Positions 22,777 to 34,211 of a stretch of 38,367 nt of DNA are shown in pieces. The notes beneath the pieces are model-generated. The model worked only from the letters and a program-made list of their open reading frames with translations. It searched no databases and was not told where the DNA came from. Within the stretch, counting starts at the first letter, position 1; every line of letters starts with the position of its first letter. Location of the stretch: contig CALWLN010000153.1 in NCBI GenBank assembly GCA_944381535.1, forward strand, positions 1 through 38,367, read 5' to 3'. This DNA is from an uncultured Lachnospiraceae bacterium (GTDB taxonomy: Bacteria; Bacillota; Clostridia; Lachnospirales; Lachnospiraceae). The position numbers were made by a program, and so were the translations under genes.

Positions 22777-23214
22777 GTGGAAAAGGTGAGGAACTATGCG
22801 AAGGAGGCCCCTATCCAGGAGGCGGTGGACCGTGCGGTGACCGAGAGCATTCGGGAGGGGATTTTAGCAGAGTTCCTGACAAAATACAGGGCGGAGGCGA
22901 TAGAAGTGAGCATCTTTGAATATGATGAGGAAATCCATATGCGGCAGGTTCGTGAGGAAGGCTGGGAAGACGGCCTGGAGAAAGGCTTGGAGAAAGGTCG
23001 TACGGAGGGCGAATGGACGAAGTTGGTTTCACAGGTACAGAAGAAACTGGATAAGGGATTAAATGCCGCTGCCATCGCTGAAATGCTGGAGGAACCGGAA
23101 ACATTCATAGAAGAACTGATAAAGCTGATAGAGGAGAATCCGGGGAAAACAGCACAGGAGCTGGGAAGAATCTATGCAAAGGAACGGCTGGGAAGTTCAT
23201 TCTTAAAAATTTAA
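22777..23214 (+). pseudogene. C-terminal remnant of a Rpn/PD-(D/E)XK nuclease-transposase-like protein
   Basis: A 145-codon frame that reads like only the tail of the large Rpn-family (recombination-promoting nuclease / putative transposase) proteins abundant in Lachnospiraceae. Features: NYAKEAPIQEAVDRAVTESIREGILAEFL, RAEAIEVSIFEYDEEIHMR, a charged EGWEDGLEKGLEKGRTEGE run and a helical tail. The upstream PD-(D/E)XK nuclease domain (roughly 200 residues) is missing, the space being taken by the ABC ATPase gene that ends 9 nt earlier. There is no good ribosome site before the GTG at 22777. It is best read as a decayed fragment, though a small expressed helical protein is not excluded. A very long inverted repeat follows. 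Confidence 0.7.
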
Positions 23215-23220
23215 TACCAG

Positions 23221-23270
23221 GCGCTACAATTGAGGGCTGTCCCGACAAGGACGGCCCTCAATTGTAGCGC
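23221..23270. repeat. Very long inverted repeat after the nuclease remnant
   Basis: A 17-bp perfect arm GCGCTACAATTGAGGGC (23221-23237) and its complement (23254-23270), then a T.G wobble and a further 4 bp (GTCC/GGAC) closing a 6-nt loop, about 22 bp in all. No T-run follows directly; an AATTTTT begins about 10 nt later. It may be a terminator-like stem or the footprint of a mobile hairpin. Confidence 0.8.
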
Positions 23271-23324
23271 TTGGAGAGAGAATTTTTAAGCTGGAGTATT
23301 TAAATGTAGCACGCAATTAAAATC

Positions 23325-23362
23325 TTGACAAAATATCCAAATGATATTAAAATGATATCATT
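23325..23362 (+). promoter_or_regulatory. SPFH-gene promoter with palindrome on the start site
   Basis: TTGACA (23325-23330), a 17-nt spacer and TAAAAT (23348-23353) form a strong promoter. A perfect 12-bp palindrome AATGATATCATT (23351-23362) covers the end of the -10 box and the predicted +1. ATGATAT also occurs once upstream in the spacer. Repression by a dimeric regulator is plausible but its identity is unknown. Confidence 0.7.
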
Positions 23363-23384
23363 AAGATTAAGGAGGACGTCTCTT

Positions 23385-24413
23385 ATGGAAGAAAAACTAC
23401 TAAAAGCAAAAAAAGGCATGCCCGCTCTGTTCCTGATTTTACTGGCCTATCTGGCCGGTATCGCAGTGCTGATACTGGGATGTATTCTGGTGGATAACAT
23501 GCCTGCGCTCGGCGCGATTCTGATTATCCTCGGAGGCCTGTGGGTTATCCTGGGCTGGATTCCCTTCTGCGGCCTTAAGGTGTTAAAGCCCCAGGAAGCC
23601 CTGGTTCTGACCCTCTTCGGAAAATACGTGGGAACCTTGAAGGGCGAGGGCTTCTATTACGTGAATCCCTTTGTCTCCGCCGTAAACCCCGCAGCCAAAA
23701 CCACCCTGCGCCAGAGCGGTGATGTGGATACGGGAGCTGCGGGCGGCGCGCAGATCACCTTCGGACCCAACGGCGTCAGCGGGAACGCCCAGGTTACGGA
23801 CAAAAAGATTTCCTTAAAGGTCATGACCCTCAACAATAACAAACAGAAGATCAACGACTGCCTGGGCAATCCGGTGGAGATTGGAATCGCCGTGATCTGG
23901 TGCATTACCGATACTGCCAAGGCCGTATTTGAGGTGGATAATTACAAGGAGTTCTTATCCATTCAGTGTGACGCGGCTCTTCGCAATATCGTTCGCGTTT
24001 ATCCCTACGACGTGGCCCAGAACGTGGACACCACCGGGGACGGCGAGCCGGATGAGGGCTCCTTAAGAGGCTCCAGTGAAATTGTGGCCGCCAGAATCCG
24101 GGATGAGATCCAGTCCAGGGTAGCCAGTGCCGGCCTGGAGATTCTGGAAGCCAGAATCACCTACCTAGCCTATGCGCCGGAAATCGCCGCCGCCATGCTG
24201 CAGCGCCAGCAGGCCGCCGCAGTCATCGACGCTCGCAAGGCCATTGTGGACGGGGCCGTGGGGATGGTGGAAATGGCCCTGAAGAAATTAAACGAGAGCG
24301 GTATGGTAGAGCTGGACGAGGAGCGGAAGGCAGCCATGGTATCCAACCTGCTGGTTGTGCTTTGCGGCAACAAAGACGCGCAGCCCATCGTAAATACCGG
24401 TAGCCTCTACTGA
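23385..24413 (+). CDS. SPFH-domain (stomatin/band-7-like) membrane protein
   Basis: A 342-residue protein. Seen: two adjacent N-terminal hydrophobic segments (about 11-30 and 36-56). The SPFH domain follows, starting [34 protein letters not shown] and including [28 protein letters not shown] and [13 protein letters not shown] helical segment has [54 protein letters not shown], typical of slipins. SPFH proteins oligomerise in membranes and organise microdomains or partner proteases; no NfeD or protease gene is adjacent. The start is ATG 23385, 9 nt after AAGGAGG. The frame opens 60 nt earlier, but that would place the start on the -35 box. It overlaps no gene and is 1 nt from the following DNA-binding gene. 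Confidence 0.9.
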   Translation: MEEKLLKAKKGMPALFLILLAYLAGIAVLILGCILVDNMPALGAILIILGGLWVILGWIPFCGLKVLKPQEALVLTLFGKYVGTLKGEGFYYVNPFVSAVNPAAKTTLRQSGDVDTGAAGGAQITFGPNGVSGNAQVTDKKISLKVMTLNNNKQKINDCLGNPVEIGIAVIWCITDTAKAVFEVDNYKEFLSIQCDAALRNIVRVYPYDVAQNVDTTGDGEPDEGSLRGSSEIVAARIRDEIQSRVASAGLEILEARITYLAYAPEIAAAMLQRQQAAAVIDARKAIVDGAVGMVEMALKKLNESGMVELDEERKAAMVSNLLVVLCGNKDAQPIVNTGSLY

Positions 24414-24414
24414 T

Positions 24415-24624
24415 ATGGCAGACGAAAAGAAGCAGGTTCCCCTTCGGATTTCTGCCAAGCTGTACGCCCAGCTTGCCGCCTGGGCGGAGGATGATTTCCG
24501 CTCCATCAACGGGCAGATTGAATACCTGCTGACGGAGTGCGTCAGGCAGAGAAAAAAGAATGGGAAGTATGTTTCCGATACCTTGGATGAAGGAACCGAA
24601 AATGGAAGGGCTGCGCTCCGTTAA
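24415..24624 (+). CDS. Small ribbon-helix-helix (Arc-like) protein
   Basis: A 69-residue protein with the RHH pattern [39 protein letters not shown]: a short strand followed by two helices, as in Arc/MetJ DNA-binding proteins. A charged C-terminal tail follows. It starts 1 nt after the SPFH stop and is therefore translationally coupled to it; no separate ribosome site is evident. The pairing suggests a regulator, perhaps of its own operon through the palindrome at 23351-23362, but it could equally be an accessory protein for the SPFH assembly. Confidence 0.75.
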   Translation: MADEKKQVPLRISAKLYAQLAAWAEDDFRSINGQIEYLLTECVRQRKKNGKYVSDTLDEGTENGRAALR

Positions 24625-24742
24625 TCAGAAGCGCGGCCTGCCTGCTGAATTTTTTCTGAATTTATCAAGCGAGGAATGAGAGCTCTGTGGTACAATATGA
24701 GGACTTGACAATGCTGCTTTATATACGAAAGGGAGAACCACA

Positions 24743-25288
24743 ATGAACCTACAGAAAGGCCGCCCCGTCACCAACGAGGGCAGACTGGAAAAAGAAATAA
24801 GAACCTATGATTTGCTGGATCAGGTGGGAGTGGAATACTGGCGTGTGGACCACGAGCCTGCGTTCACCATGGAGGCATGTGCGGAAATAGACCGGGTATT
24901 GGGCTCCATGATATGCAAAAATCTCTTTTTATGCAATCGCCAGAAGACGGCTTTCTATCTATTGATGATACCGGACGGCAAGACCTTCAAGACCAAGGAG
25001 CTGTCCCATCAGATTAACAGCAGCCGGCTGTCCTTCGCTACGGCAGAGGATATGGAAAAATACCTGGATATTGCGCCGGGGGCGGTCAGCGTCATGGGGT
25101 TGATGAATGATAAAAACAACGTCGTAAAGCTTCTGGTGGATGAAGATGTGATGGCGGACGAATATCTGGGTTGTCACCCCTGCGTGAATACATCCAGCTT
25201 AAAGCTGCGGACAAAGGACGTGTTCGGTCCGGTACTTGCGGCCATGCGCCACGATATGACTGTGGTGAAGCTTATGGGAGAGGAGTAG
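24743..25288 (+). CDS. YbaK/ProX-type prolyl-tRNA editing protein
   Basis: A 181-residue stand-alone aminoacyl-tRNA deacylase domain that hydrolyses misacylated tRNA(Pro), typically Ala-tRNA(Pro). Seen: LLDQVGVEYWRVDHEPAFTMEAC, ICKNLFLCNRQKTAFYLLMIPDGKTFKTKELS with the conserved Lys of the family, SRLSFATAEDMEKYLDIAPGAVSVMGLMND, and C-terminal GCHPCVNTSSLKLRTKDVF. Length and motif order match the ProXp/PrdX group. Ribosome site AAGGGAG before the ATG. The following histidine-phosphatase gene starts 3 nt after its stop, indicating a two-gene operon. A TTGACA at 24704-24709 has no correctly spaced -10, so the promoter is uncertain. Confidence 0.9.
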   Translation: MNLQKGRPVTNEGRLEKEIRTYDLLDQVGVEYWRVDHEPAFTMEACAEIDRVLGSMICKNLFLCNRQKTAFYLLMIPDGKTFKTKELSHQINSSRLSFATAEDMEKYLDIAPGAVSVMGLMNDKNNVVKLLVDEDVMADEYLGCHPCVNTSSLKLRTKDVFGPVLAAMRHDMTVVKLMGEE

Positions 25289-25291
25289 CGT

Positions 25292-26020
25292 ATGCGTATA
25301 CTGATCATTCGTCACGGGGACCCGGATTATGAGAGGGATTCCTTGACAGAAAAAGGCTGGCGGGAAGCGGAGCTGTTGGCGGAGCGGCTTACAAAAATGG
25401 ATATCCAGGCCTTCTATGTGTCTCCACTGGGAAGAGCCAAGGACACCGCCTCCTTCACCTTAAAGAGGATGAACCGCGCTGCGGAGGAATGTCAGTGGCT
25501 GAGGGAATTTCAACCGCAGATTTGGAAACCGAATGTGCCGGAGGGACCGAGCATTGCCTGGGACTGGCTGCCGGAGGACTGGACGAAGGAGGAAGCTTTC
25601 TTCCGCAGGGACCTCTGGTCCACACAGGAAGCCATGATAGGTGGAAAAGTCGGGGAGGAATACCGGTGGATTGTGGATAACTTTGACAAATTGCTGGCCG
25701 GGCATGGATATGCGCGGGAGGGTGAATTCTACCGCACGGAGCGACCCAACCGGGATACGGTGGTGTTTTTCTGTCATTTTGGTCTGCAATGTGTGCTGCT
25801 TAGTCATTTGATGCATGTATCGCCCATGATTTTCTGGCACCATTTATGCCTGCCGCCTTCCTCCGTCACTACCTTATATACGGAAGAACGAAGAAAGGGA
25901 ATGGCCATATTCCGGGCGCAGAGCATCGGGGATATCTCCCACCTTTATGCGGGTGGAGAGGAACCGGCTTTTGCCGGACGGTTCTGCGAGGTCTTTGACA
26001 GTGATGAGCGGCATGATTAA
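25292..26020 (+). CDS. Histidine phosphatase superfamily protein
   Basis: A 242-residue cytoplasmic phosphatase of the phosphoglycerate-mutase-like superfamily. Seen: the RHG motif with catalytic His (LIIRHGDPDYERDSLTEKGWREAELLAERL), the phosphate-binding Arg in YVSPLGRAKDTASF, and the second His in VVFFCHFGLQC. A central insert (about 70-140) is rich in Trp (WKPNVPEGPSIAWDWLPEDW). The substrate is not readable; the family covers sugar phosphates, cofactors and alpha-ribazole phosphate. Ribosome site GAGGAG overlaps the end of the preceding prolyl-tRNA editing gene, so the two are co-translated. The ATP synthase operon starts 196 nt downstream with its own promoter. Confidence 0.88.
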   Translation: MRILIIRHGDPDYERDSLTEKGWREAELLAERLTKMDIQAFYVSPLGRAKDTASFTLKRMNRAAEECQWLREFQPQIWKPNVPEGPSIAWDWLPEDWTKEEAFFRRDLWSTQEAMIGGKVGEEYRWIVDNFDKLLAGHGYAREGEFYRTERPNRDTVVFFCHFGLQCVLLSHLMHVSPMIFWHHLCLPPSSVTTLYTEERRKGMAIFRAQSIGDISHLYAGGEEPAFAGRFCEVFDSDERHD

Positions 26021-26144
26021 TAAGAAATGTCATAAATTTTTCTTTCGACGCAGAAGTTCCGATGACAGGGACTGTTGCCCTAAGATTATAAAAAATCGAA
26101 GAGCCATAGTCCCTATAAATTTCTCGATAAAATTCCGTTTTTCA

Positions 26145-26179
26145 TAGACTTTTTCCAGAAAAATGGTTATAATAACCAT
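26145..26179 (+). promoter_or_regulatory. ATP synthase operon promoter with 17-bp palindrome
   Basis: TAGACT (26145-26150), a 17-nt spacer and TATAAT (26168-26173). A perfect palindrome ATGGTTAT-A-ATAACCAT (26163-26179) covers the whole -10 box, a position suited to repression. An AGGGACT/AGTCCCT pair of inverted segments lies further upstream (about 26068-26116). Confidence 0.6.
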
Positions 26180-26216
26180 ATACTGTAAAAAAATATAGCC
26201 AAGGGGGGGACTATAT

Positions 26217-26459
26217 GTGAAGAACAAAAATAGCGTACTCCAATCTTTGGCTCTGGTTACGCAATTTGGGATCAGCATGTTAGTTCCTATTTTATTGTGT
26301 ACCTGGTTTGGCGCCTGGCTGGGGAAGAAATGGAACCTTCCCATACTTGCCGTACCGCTGTTCCTTGTGGGCGCCCTGGCCGGAGCCCGGAATGTCTATA
26401 TCATGGCAAAAAAGGTATATGAAGATAAGGAGGGGGACCATGCTAAGAAGGATCAATAA
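26217..26459 (+). CDS. atpZ: AtpZ/AtpI-family F1Fo-ATPase accessory protein
   Basis: An 80-residue membrane protein with two hydrophobic segments (about 13-34 and 40-60) separated by GAWLGKKWNLP. This is the pattern of the small AtpZ/AtpI family encoded at the head of ATP synthase operons and implicated in divalent-cation supply or assembly. Starts with GTG 26217; the overlapping ATG at 26215 is followed at once by a stop. Strong AGGGGGGG ribosome site. Its end overlaps the next gene by 20 nt, so translation is coupled. A divergence between AtpZ and AtpI names exists in the literature; the call rests on size and position. Confidence 0.82.
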   Translation: MKNKNSVLQSLALVTQFGISMLVPILLCTWFGAWLGKKWNLPILAVPLFLVGALAGARNVYIMAKKVYEDKEGDHAKKDQ

Positions 26460-26850
26460 CATATTGCCCGAGTTGATACTGGAAATTTTCATCTACGGTC
26501 TGCTTGTCCAGCTTGCCGGGGTGTGGTTTGTGGAGGATAAAATAAGGTACTCCATCGGTCTGTGGCTGGGAATCGCCCTGGCCATGGGGATGGCCATTCA
26601 TATGGCGGTCACGATTTCTGATTCCCTGGATGGCGCCGGCGGAGGGAAGATCAACGTCCGCACCACGCTGTTTTTCCTGCTGCGCTATCTGGTGGTGGTC
26701 CTGTTGTTTGTGGCGGTATTTTACTTTAATCTGGGGAATGTCCTTCTGATGTTTATCGGTGTCATGGGTCTTAAGGTGGCGGCTTATCTACAGCCCTTTA
26801 CACATAAGCTTTTGACAAAGAGAGACAAAGGCAATGGTGAGGAATCGTAA
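26440..26850 (+). CDS. atpI: ATP synthase subunit I (AtpI)
   Basis: A 136-residue membrane protein with four predicted helices: about 12-31, 40-60, 78-98 and 100-118. AtpI-type proteins help assemble the c ring and are encoded just before atpB. The start is ATG 26440, inside the end of atpZ, with AAGGAGGGG 4 nt upstream. A longer frame opening at 26308 is a shadow of atpZ. Sequence conservation in this family is low, so the identification depends on topology and place in the operon. Confidence 0.8.
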   Translation: MLRRINNILPELILEIFIYGLLVQLAGVWFVEDKIRYSIGLWLGIALAMGMAIHMAVTISDSLDGAGGGKINVRTTLFFLLRYLVVVLLFVAVFYFNLGNVLLMFIGVMGLKVAAYLQPFTHKLLTKRDKGNGEES

Positions 26851-26891
26851 ACGTTAAGACAGAAGAGAGGTATTTTGAAGGAGGTGAAACC

Positions 26892-27626
26892 GTGGAACAT
26901 GAAATTCTGATGGCTTCCGGCACGGACGTGGACTTTATGATACACGGACTGTTTTCCTATGAGCTGTTTGGCCAGACTTTTTGGATTACTACCAGCCATG
27001 TGTGCATACTGATCGTCATGCTGATCCTGATCGGCTTTGCCCTGGTGGTGAACCGGCGGATGAAGCGGGCCACAAAGGTGCCCGGAACGCTGCAGAACAT
27101 TGCGGAGCTGATTGTTGAAAAATTGGACGGTATGGTACATGCAACCATGGGAAAAAGAGGCCGTGGTTTTGCCAACTATATCGGGACTGTTTTTATGTTT
27201 ATTTTGGTATCCAACATTTCCGGTATCCTGGGTTTAAGGCCGCCCACGGCGGATTTCGGCACAACGCTGCCTCTGGGGCTGATTACATTTTTCCTGATCC
27301 ATATTACACAGTTTCGTTATCAGAGGCCAAAAGAGATATGGGAGGGAATGTGCTCCCCTCTGCCAGCCTGGCTCCCCATCTGGCTTCCCATCAACGTGAT
27401 CAGTGAGATCGCCGTGCCCATTTCTCTGTCCCTGCGTCTGTTCGCCAACGTTTTGTCGGGAACCGTGATCATGGCGCTGGTGTACGCGCTGCTTGCAAAA
27501 ATCGCTTATGGATGGCCTGCGGTGCTGCATGTATATTTTGATTTATTTTCAGGGGCAATTCAGACCTATGTGTTCTGTATGCTGACCATGACCTATATCA
27601 GCAATGCCATGGGAGACGAGGCTTAA
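26892..27626 (+). CDS. atpB: ATP synthase Fo subunit a
   Basis: A 244-residue stator membrane subunit forming the ion half-channels against the c ring. Seen: five to six helices, GRGFANYIGTVFMFILVSNISGILGLRPPTADFGTTLPL, and the essential Arg in EIAVPISLSLRLFANVLSGTVI. The C-terminal helix is DLFSGAIQTYVFCMLTMTYIS. Starts at GTG 26892 after AAGGAGGTGAAACC. Length is typical. It follows atpI by 41 nt in the operon; a 102-nt gap before atpE may give that gene its own strong translation, as is usual because c is needed in many copies. Confidence 0.96.
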   Translation: MEHEILMASGTDVDFMIHGLFSYELFGQTFWITTSHVCILIVMLILIGFALVVNRRMKRATKVPGTLQNIAELIVEKLDGMVHATMGKRGRGFANYIGTVFMFILVSNISGILGLRPPTADFGTTLPLGLITFFLIHITQFRYQRPKEIWEGMCSPLPAWLPIWLPINVISEIAVPISLSLRLFANVLSGTVIMALVYALLAKIAYGWPAVLHVYFDLFSGAIQTYVFCMLTMTYISNAMGDEA

Positions 27627-27713
27627 GGAGCCGGGAACAGCAAAACAGGCGGATGTTGGGAGCATGGCGCTCTATGCCGGTAAAACGGAAACAAAGTGAA
27701 ACCAGAGGAATAG

Positions 27714-27989
<276 letters not shown>

Positions 27990-28016
27990 ACACCCTTCGG
28001 GAAAGGAGGTCAAGCC

Positions 28017-28519
28017 TTGGAGAGATTGGTTGATTTGGATCCGCAGCTTTTCCACGATACCATATTGCTGGCAATCGCGGTATTTGTGCTGTTCACGCTG
28101 CTGTCCTATCTCTTTTTTAATCCGGTCAGAAAAACGCTGGAGGACAGAAAGAAGCGGATAGAGGGCGACATCGCCGCCGCTTTGGCGGACAAAAAGGACG
28201 CCGCTCAGGTGAAGGCCGAGTACGAAGCCCGCTTGAAGAACGCGGAAAAAGAGGCGGAGGAAATCTTGAGCGAAGCCCGCAGGAAGGCGCTGAAAAATGA
28301 AGCCCGGATCGTGGAGGAGGCCAGGCAGGAGGCTGCCCGTATCATTCAGCATGCCAATCAGGAAGCCGCGCTGGAGAAGAAGCGCGTATTGGATGAGATG
28401 AAACAGGAGATGATCTCCATTGCGTCCCTGATGGCCGGCAAGGTGGTTGCGGCCTCCATTGATACAACGATTCAGGATACGCTGGTGGAAGAGACATTGA
28501 AGGAGATAGGTGAGAGTAC

Positions 28520-28532
<13 letters not shown>
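28017..28532 (+). CDS. atpF: ATP synthase Fo subunit b
   Basis: A 171-residue peripheral-stalk protein: one N-terminal membrane helix (about 13-34, ILLAIAVFVLFTLLSYLFF) followed by a long charged coiled coil (about 40-135) with many Ala, Glu and Lys. A C-terminal part binds delta. Begins with TTG 28017, placed 6 nt after AAAGGAGGT. Overlaps atpH by 13 nt. Length agrees with bacterial b subunits. The rare TTG start may lower its output relative to subunit c, in line with the two copies needed per complex. Confidence 0.94.
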
Positions 28533-30588
<2,056 letters not shown>

Positions 30589-30677
30589 GCAAGTGGACAA
30601 GGCGCCAAAGACTGTGCCTTTCCGGTTCGCCGGAGGCGTAGATTTTCCAGAAGCAAGGCGGTAAGGAGGAGGAAGTT

Positions 30678-31535
30678 ATGGCTTCTTTGCGAGATATCAA
30701 GCAGCGAAAAGGCAGCATACAGAGTACCCAGCAGATTACCAAGGCCATGAAGCTTGTCTCCACGGTAAAATTGCAGAAGGCGAGAGTTCATGCCGAGAAG
30801 GTTCAGCCGTATTTTGACTACATGTACCGCACGGTGACTTCCATGCTGGCCCGCTCCGGCAATTTAGACCATCCCTATCTGAGAGCGGGCAGTTCCCGAA
30901 AGAAGGCGGTGGTGGTTATTTCCTCCAACCGTGGACTGGCCGGAGGCTACAACATGAACGTGGTAAGGCTTCTGACGGAGAGTGGTATCCCCAAGGAAGA
31001 CGTGAAGGTTTATGCCCTGGGCCGTAAGGCCAGGGAAATCCTGGAGCGAAAGGGCTATGAGATTGCGGCGGATTATTCCGGGGTAGTGGAGAGCCCCGCC
31101 TACGGGGACGCCTCGGCCATCTGCCGGGATGTCCTTGGGGCATTTACAGGCGGTGAGATTGGAGAGATTTATCTGGCCTACACCCATTTTAAAAATACGG
31201 TGAGTCATATTCCCACTCTCATGAAGCTTCTGCCGGTGGAATTTCAGGCGGCAGAGCTTTCGGAGGCGGATACCGGGACACTTATGAATTACGAGCCCAA
31301 CCAGGAGCAGGCTCTGAACATGATCATCCCGAAATACGTGACCAGTCTGTTCTACGGAGCGCTGGTGGAGGCCGTTGCCAGTGAAAATGGGGCCAGAATG
31401 CAGGCCATGGATTCCGCCACCAGCAATGCGGACGACATGATCGATGATCTGACGCTGCAATACAACAGAGCCCGTCAGGGCAATATTACGCAGGAGCTGA
31501 CAGAGATCATTGCGGGGGCGGAGGCACTGTCATAA
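30678..31535 (+). CDS. atpG: ATP synthase F1 subunit gamma
   Basis: A 285-residue central rotor shaft. Seen: the N-terminal coil MASLRDIKQRKGSIQSTQQITKAMKLVSTVKLQKA, VVVISSNRGLAGGYNMNVVR, and the C-terminal coil ARMQAMDSATSNADDMIDDLTLQYNRARQGNITQELTEI, which reaches into the alpha/beta head. Ribosome site AAGGAGG before the ATG. It is 89 nt after atpA and 103 nt before atpD; both gaps hold no gene. Confidence 0.98.
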   Translation: MASLRDIKQRKGSIQSTQQITKAMKLVSTVKLQKARVHAEKVQPYFDYMYRTVTSMLARSGNLDHPYLRAGSSRKKAVVVISSNRGLAGGYNMNVVRLLTESGIPKEDVKVYALGRKAREILERKGYEIAADYSGVVESPAYGDASAICRDVLGAFTGGEIGEIYLAYTHFKNTVSHIPTLMKLLPVEFQAAELSEADTGTLMNYEPNQEQALNMIIPKYVTSLFYGALVEAVASENGARMQAMDSATSNADDMIDDLTLQYNRARQGNITQELTEIIAGAEALS

Positions 31536-31635
31536 GCCCATGGCAGGCGCCTGGAAAAGGCGTTATCATCATCTTGTGGCCGCCTGCTCCGGAATTGTCT
31601 TAGAGCATGTTTGATAATTGGAGAAAAAGGAGTAG

Positions 31636-33030
<1,395 letters not shown>

Positions 33031-33109
33031 GGGGCTTTGCGGCTTCTTGCCGGGACGGGGCGGAAGAGGCGAAGGAAGCATGCGGCTCTGAAGTTTGAGG
33101 AGGAAAGGG

Positions 33110-33517
33110 ATGGCAGAAGGAAACAATTTATTTCAGTTGGAGATCATCACACCGGACCGGGTATTTTACCGGGGCGAAGCCCGGATGGTGGAGTTTACCG
33201 CACAGGATGGCCGGATTGGCGTGTTGAAGCATCACATCCCTCTGACTACCGTGGTGGCTCCGGGGATTCTGACTATTCAGGAGGCCCGGGGGGAGAGGCA
33301 GGCGGCATTGCATGCCGGTTTTGCGGAAATCCTGCCGGAGAAGGTCACCATCCTTGCGGAGGTGGCGGAGTGGCCGGAGGAGATTGACGAAGAGAGGGCC
33401 CGGGCGGCCCTGGAGCGGGCTGAGGACCGGCTGAAAAACCACAGAACAGAGATAGATGTGGCCAGGGCGGAAATTGCCTTGAAGAAGGCGTTGGTCCGGC
33501 TGGATGTGAGGAAATAG
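33110..33517 (+). CDS. atpC: ATP synthase F1 subunit epsilon
   Basis: A 135-residue rotor and regulatory subunit. Seen: an N-terminal beta sandwich (about 1-85) with FQLEIITPDRVFYRGEARMVEFTAQDGRIGVLKHHIPLTTVVAPG, and two C-terminal helices (about 90-133) that can inhibit ATP hydrolysis. The start is ATG 33110 just after GAGGAGG. A Met five codons upstream sits on the ribosome site. It is the last gene of the operon; a weak terminator-like stem follows and then an unrelated promoter. Confidence 0.95.
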   Translation: MAEGNNLFQLEIITPDRVFYRGEARMVEFTAQDGRIGVLKHHIPLTTVVAPGILTIQEARGERQAALHAGFAEILPEKVTILAEVAEWPEEIDEERARAALERAEDRLKNHRTEIDVARAEIALKKALVRLDVRK

Positions 33518-33528
33518 GAAAATGGCTT

Positions 33529-33561
33529 GGACAGTACGGTTTGGCGTAAAGTCCGGCTTTT
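33529..33561 (+). terminator. Weak terminator candidate after atpC
   Basis: GGAC (33529-33532) and TACG (33535-33538) pair with CGTA (33545-33548) and GTCC (33551-33554) around an internal AG/AA mismatch and a GTTTGG loop. GGCTTTTA follows. The T-run is short, so read-through is likely. Confidence 0.4.
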
Positions 33562-33580
33562 AAGGAAGTTATAGAATAAA

Positions 33581-33634
33581 CCCTCAAAATAAGGGCATCT
33601 GCTGGTTGACATACCCTCATTTTGAGGGTATACT
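33581..33634 (+). promoter_or_regulatory. Promoter with twin operators for the HTH/HipA-like pair
   Basis: TTGACA (33606-33611), a 17-nt spacer and TATACT (33629-33634). The spacer is almost wholly the 19-bp palindrome TACCCTCATTTTGAGGGTA (33612-33630). A second, imperfect copy CCCTCAAAATAAGGG (33581-33595) lies 31 bp upstream, centre to centre 33 bp (about three helical turns). Two sites on one face suit cooperative autorepression by the HTH protein. The TA(C)CC...GG(G)TA layout resembles hipBA operators. Confidence 0.8.
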
Positions 33635-33658
33635 TATATCAGAAAGGTGGGAGTTTAC

Positions 33659-34207
33659 TTGAGTCAAAAAAACTACGCTATCCGGGATATGCTTACGGGA
33701 GACGATATCAAAGGGATTCGAAAAAAACTGCATTTGACGCAGACGGAATTTGCCCGGCTTGCCAATGTTTCCAAGAAAACCATCGAGCGGTGGGAAGGCG
33801 GTGCCAGGCCAGTTACGGGGCCGGTTGTAACGTTGGTTGGAATCTTGAAGGAGAATCCTCAGATAGAGGAAAGCTTAAGAATACCGGAGAGACGCTATCC
33901 CTTACGTTTGTGGTATATGTATCGGGAGGACATCTGCACAATTATAGATGTGGATGAGCGGGAGAGAAGGGTGGCGGTATATAATTTTACATCGCGCCTG
34001 ATGTTCCGGGCCTTTGGAAGAGAGGAGCACCCTACCTTTGAGCAGTACGAGGAATTTCTGGAATCCAGATGCTTTCCCCGTAGCAGGGACAAGATGAAGC
34101 TGGTTTTGAAAGATTTGGATCTGCCATTCTATGACCCATTGATGATCATCGAAAAGACCCATGGAAGAATGGCGGAGGACGATTTCTGGATACGCATTGA
34201 GAGGTGA
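33659..34207 (+). CDS. HTH antitoxin-like regulator paired with a HipA-like kinase
   Basis: A 182-residue protein. An XRE/HigA-like HTH (about 9-62: MLTGDDIKGIRKKLHLTQTEFARLANVSKKTIERWEGGARP) is followed by a conserved-looking C-terminal domain (about 75-182: YPLRLWYMYREDICTIIDVDERERRVAVYNF..., HPTFEQYEEFLESRCFP, ending GRMAEDDFWIRIER). That part is not present in ordinary HipB. Start chosen: TTG 33659, 6 nt after the AAAGGTGGGAG site. A GTG at 33647 lies within that site. The kinase gene begins 4 nt after its stop, so the two are coupled. Binding of the two palindromes in its own promoter is expected. The extra domain may tether or inhibit the kinase; I do not recognise it. Confidence 0.75.
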   Translation: MSQKNYAIRDMLTGDDIKGIRKKLHLTQTEFARLANVSKKTIERWEGGARPVTGPVVTLVGILKENPQIEESLRIPERRYPLRLWYMYREDICTIIDVDERERRVAVYNFTSRLMFRAFGREEHPTFEQYEEFLESRCFPRSRDKMKLVLKDLDLPFYDPLMIIEKTHGRMAEDDFWIRIER

Positions 34208-34211
34208 GGGT

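Noticed and set aside
26308-26439. Longer N-terminus for AtpI
   Set aside because: It is a shadow of atpZ; AAGGAGGGG immediately before ATG 26440 fixes the start.
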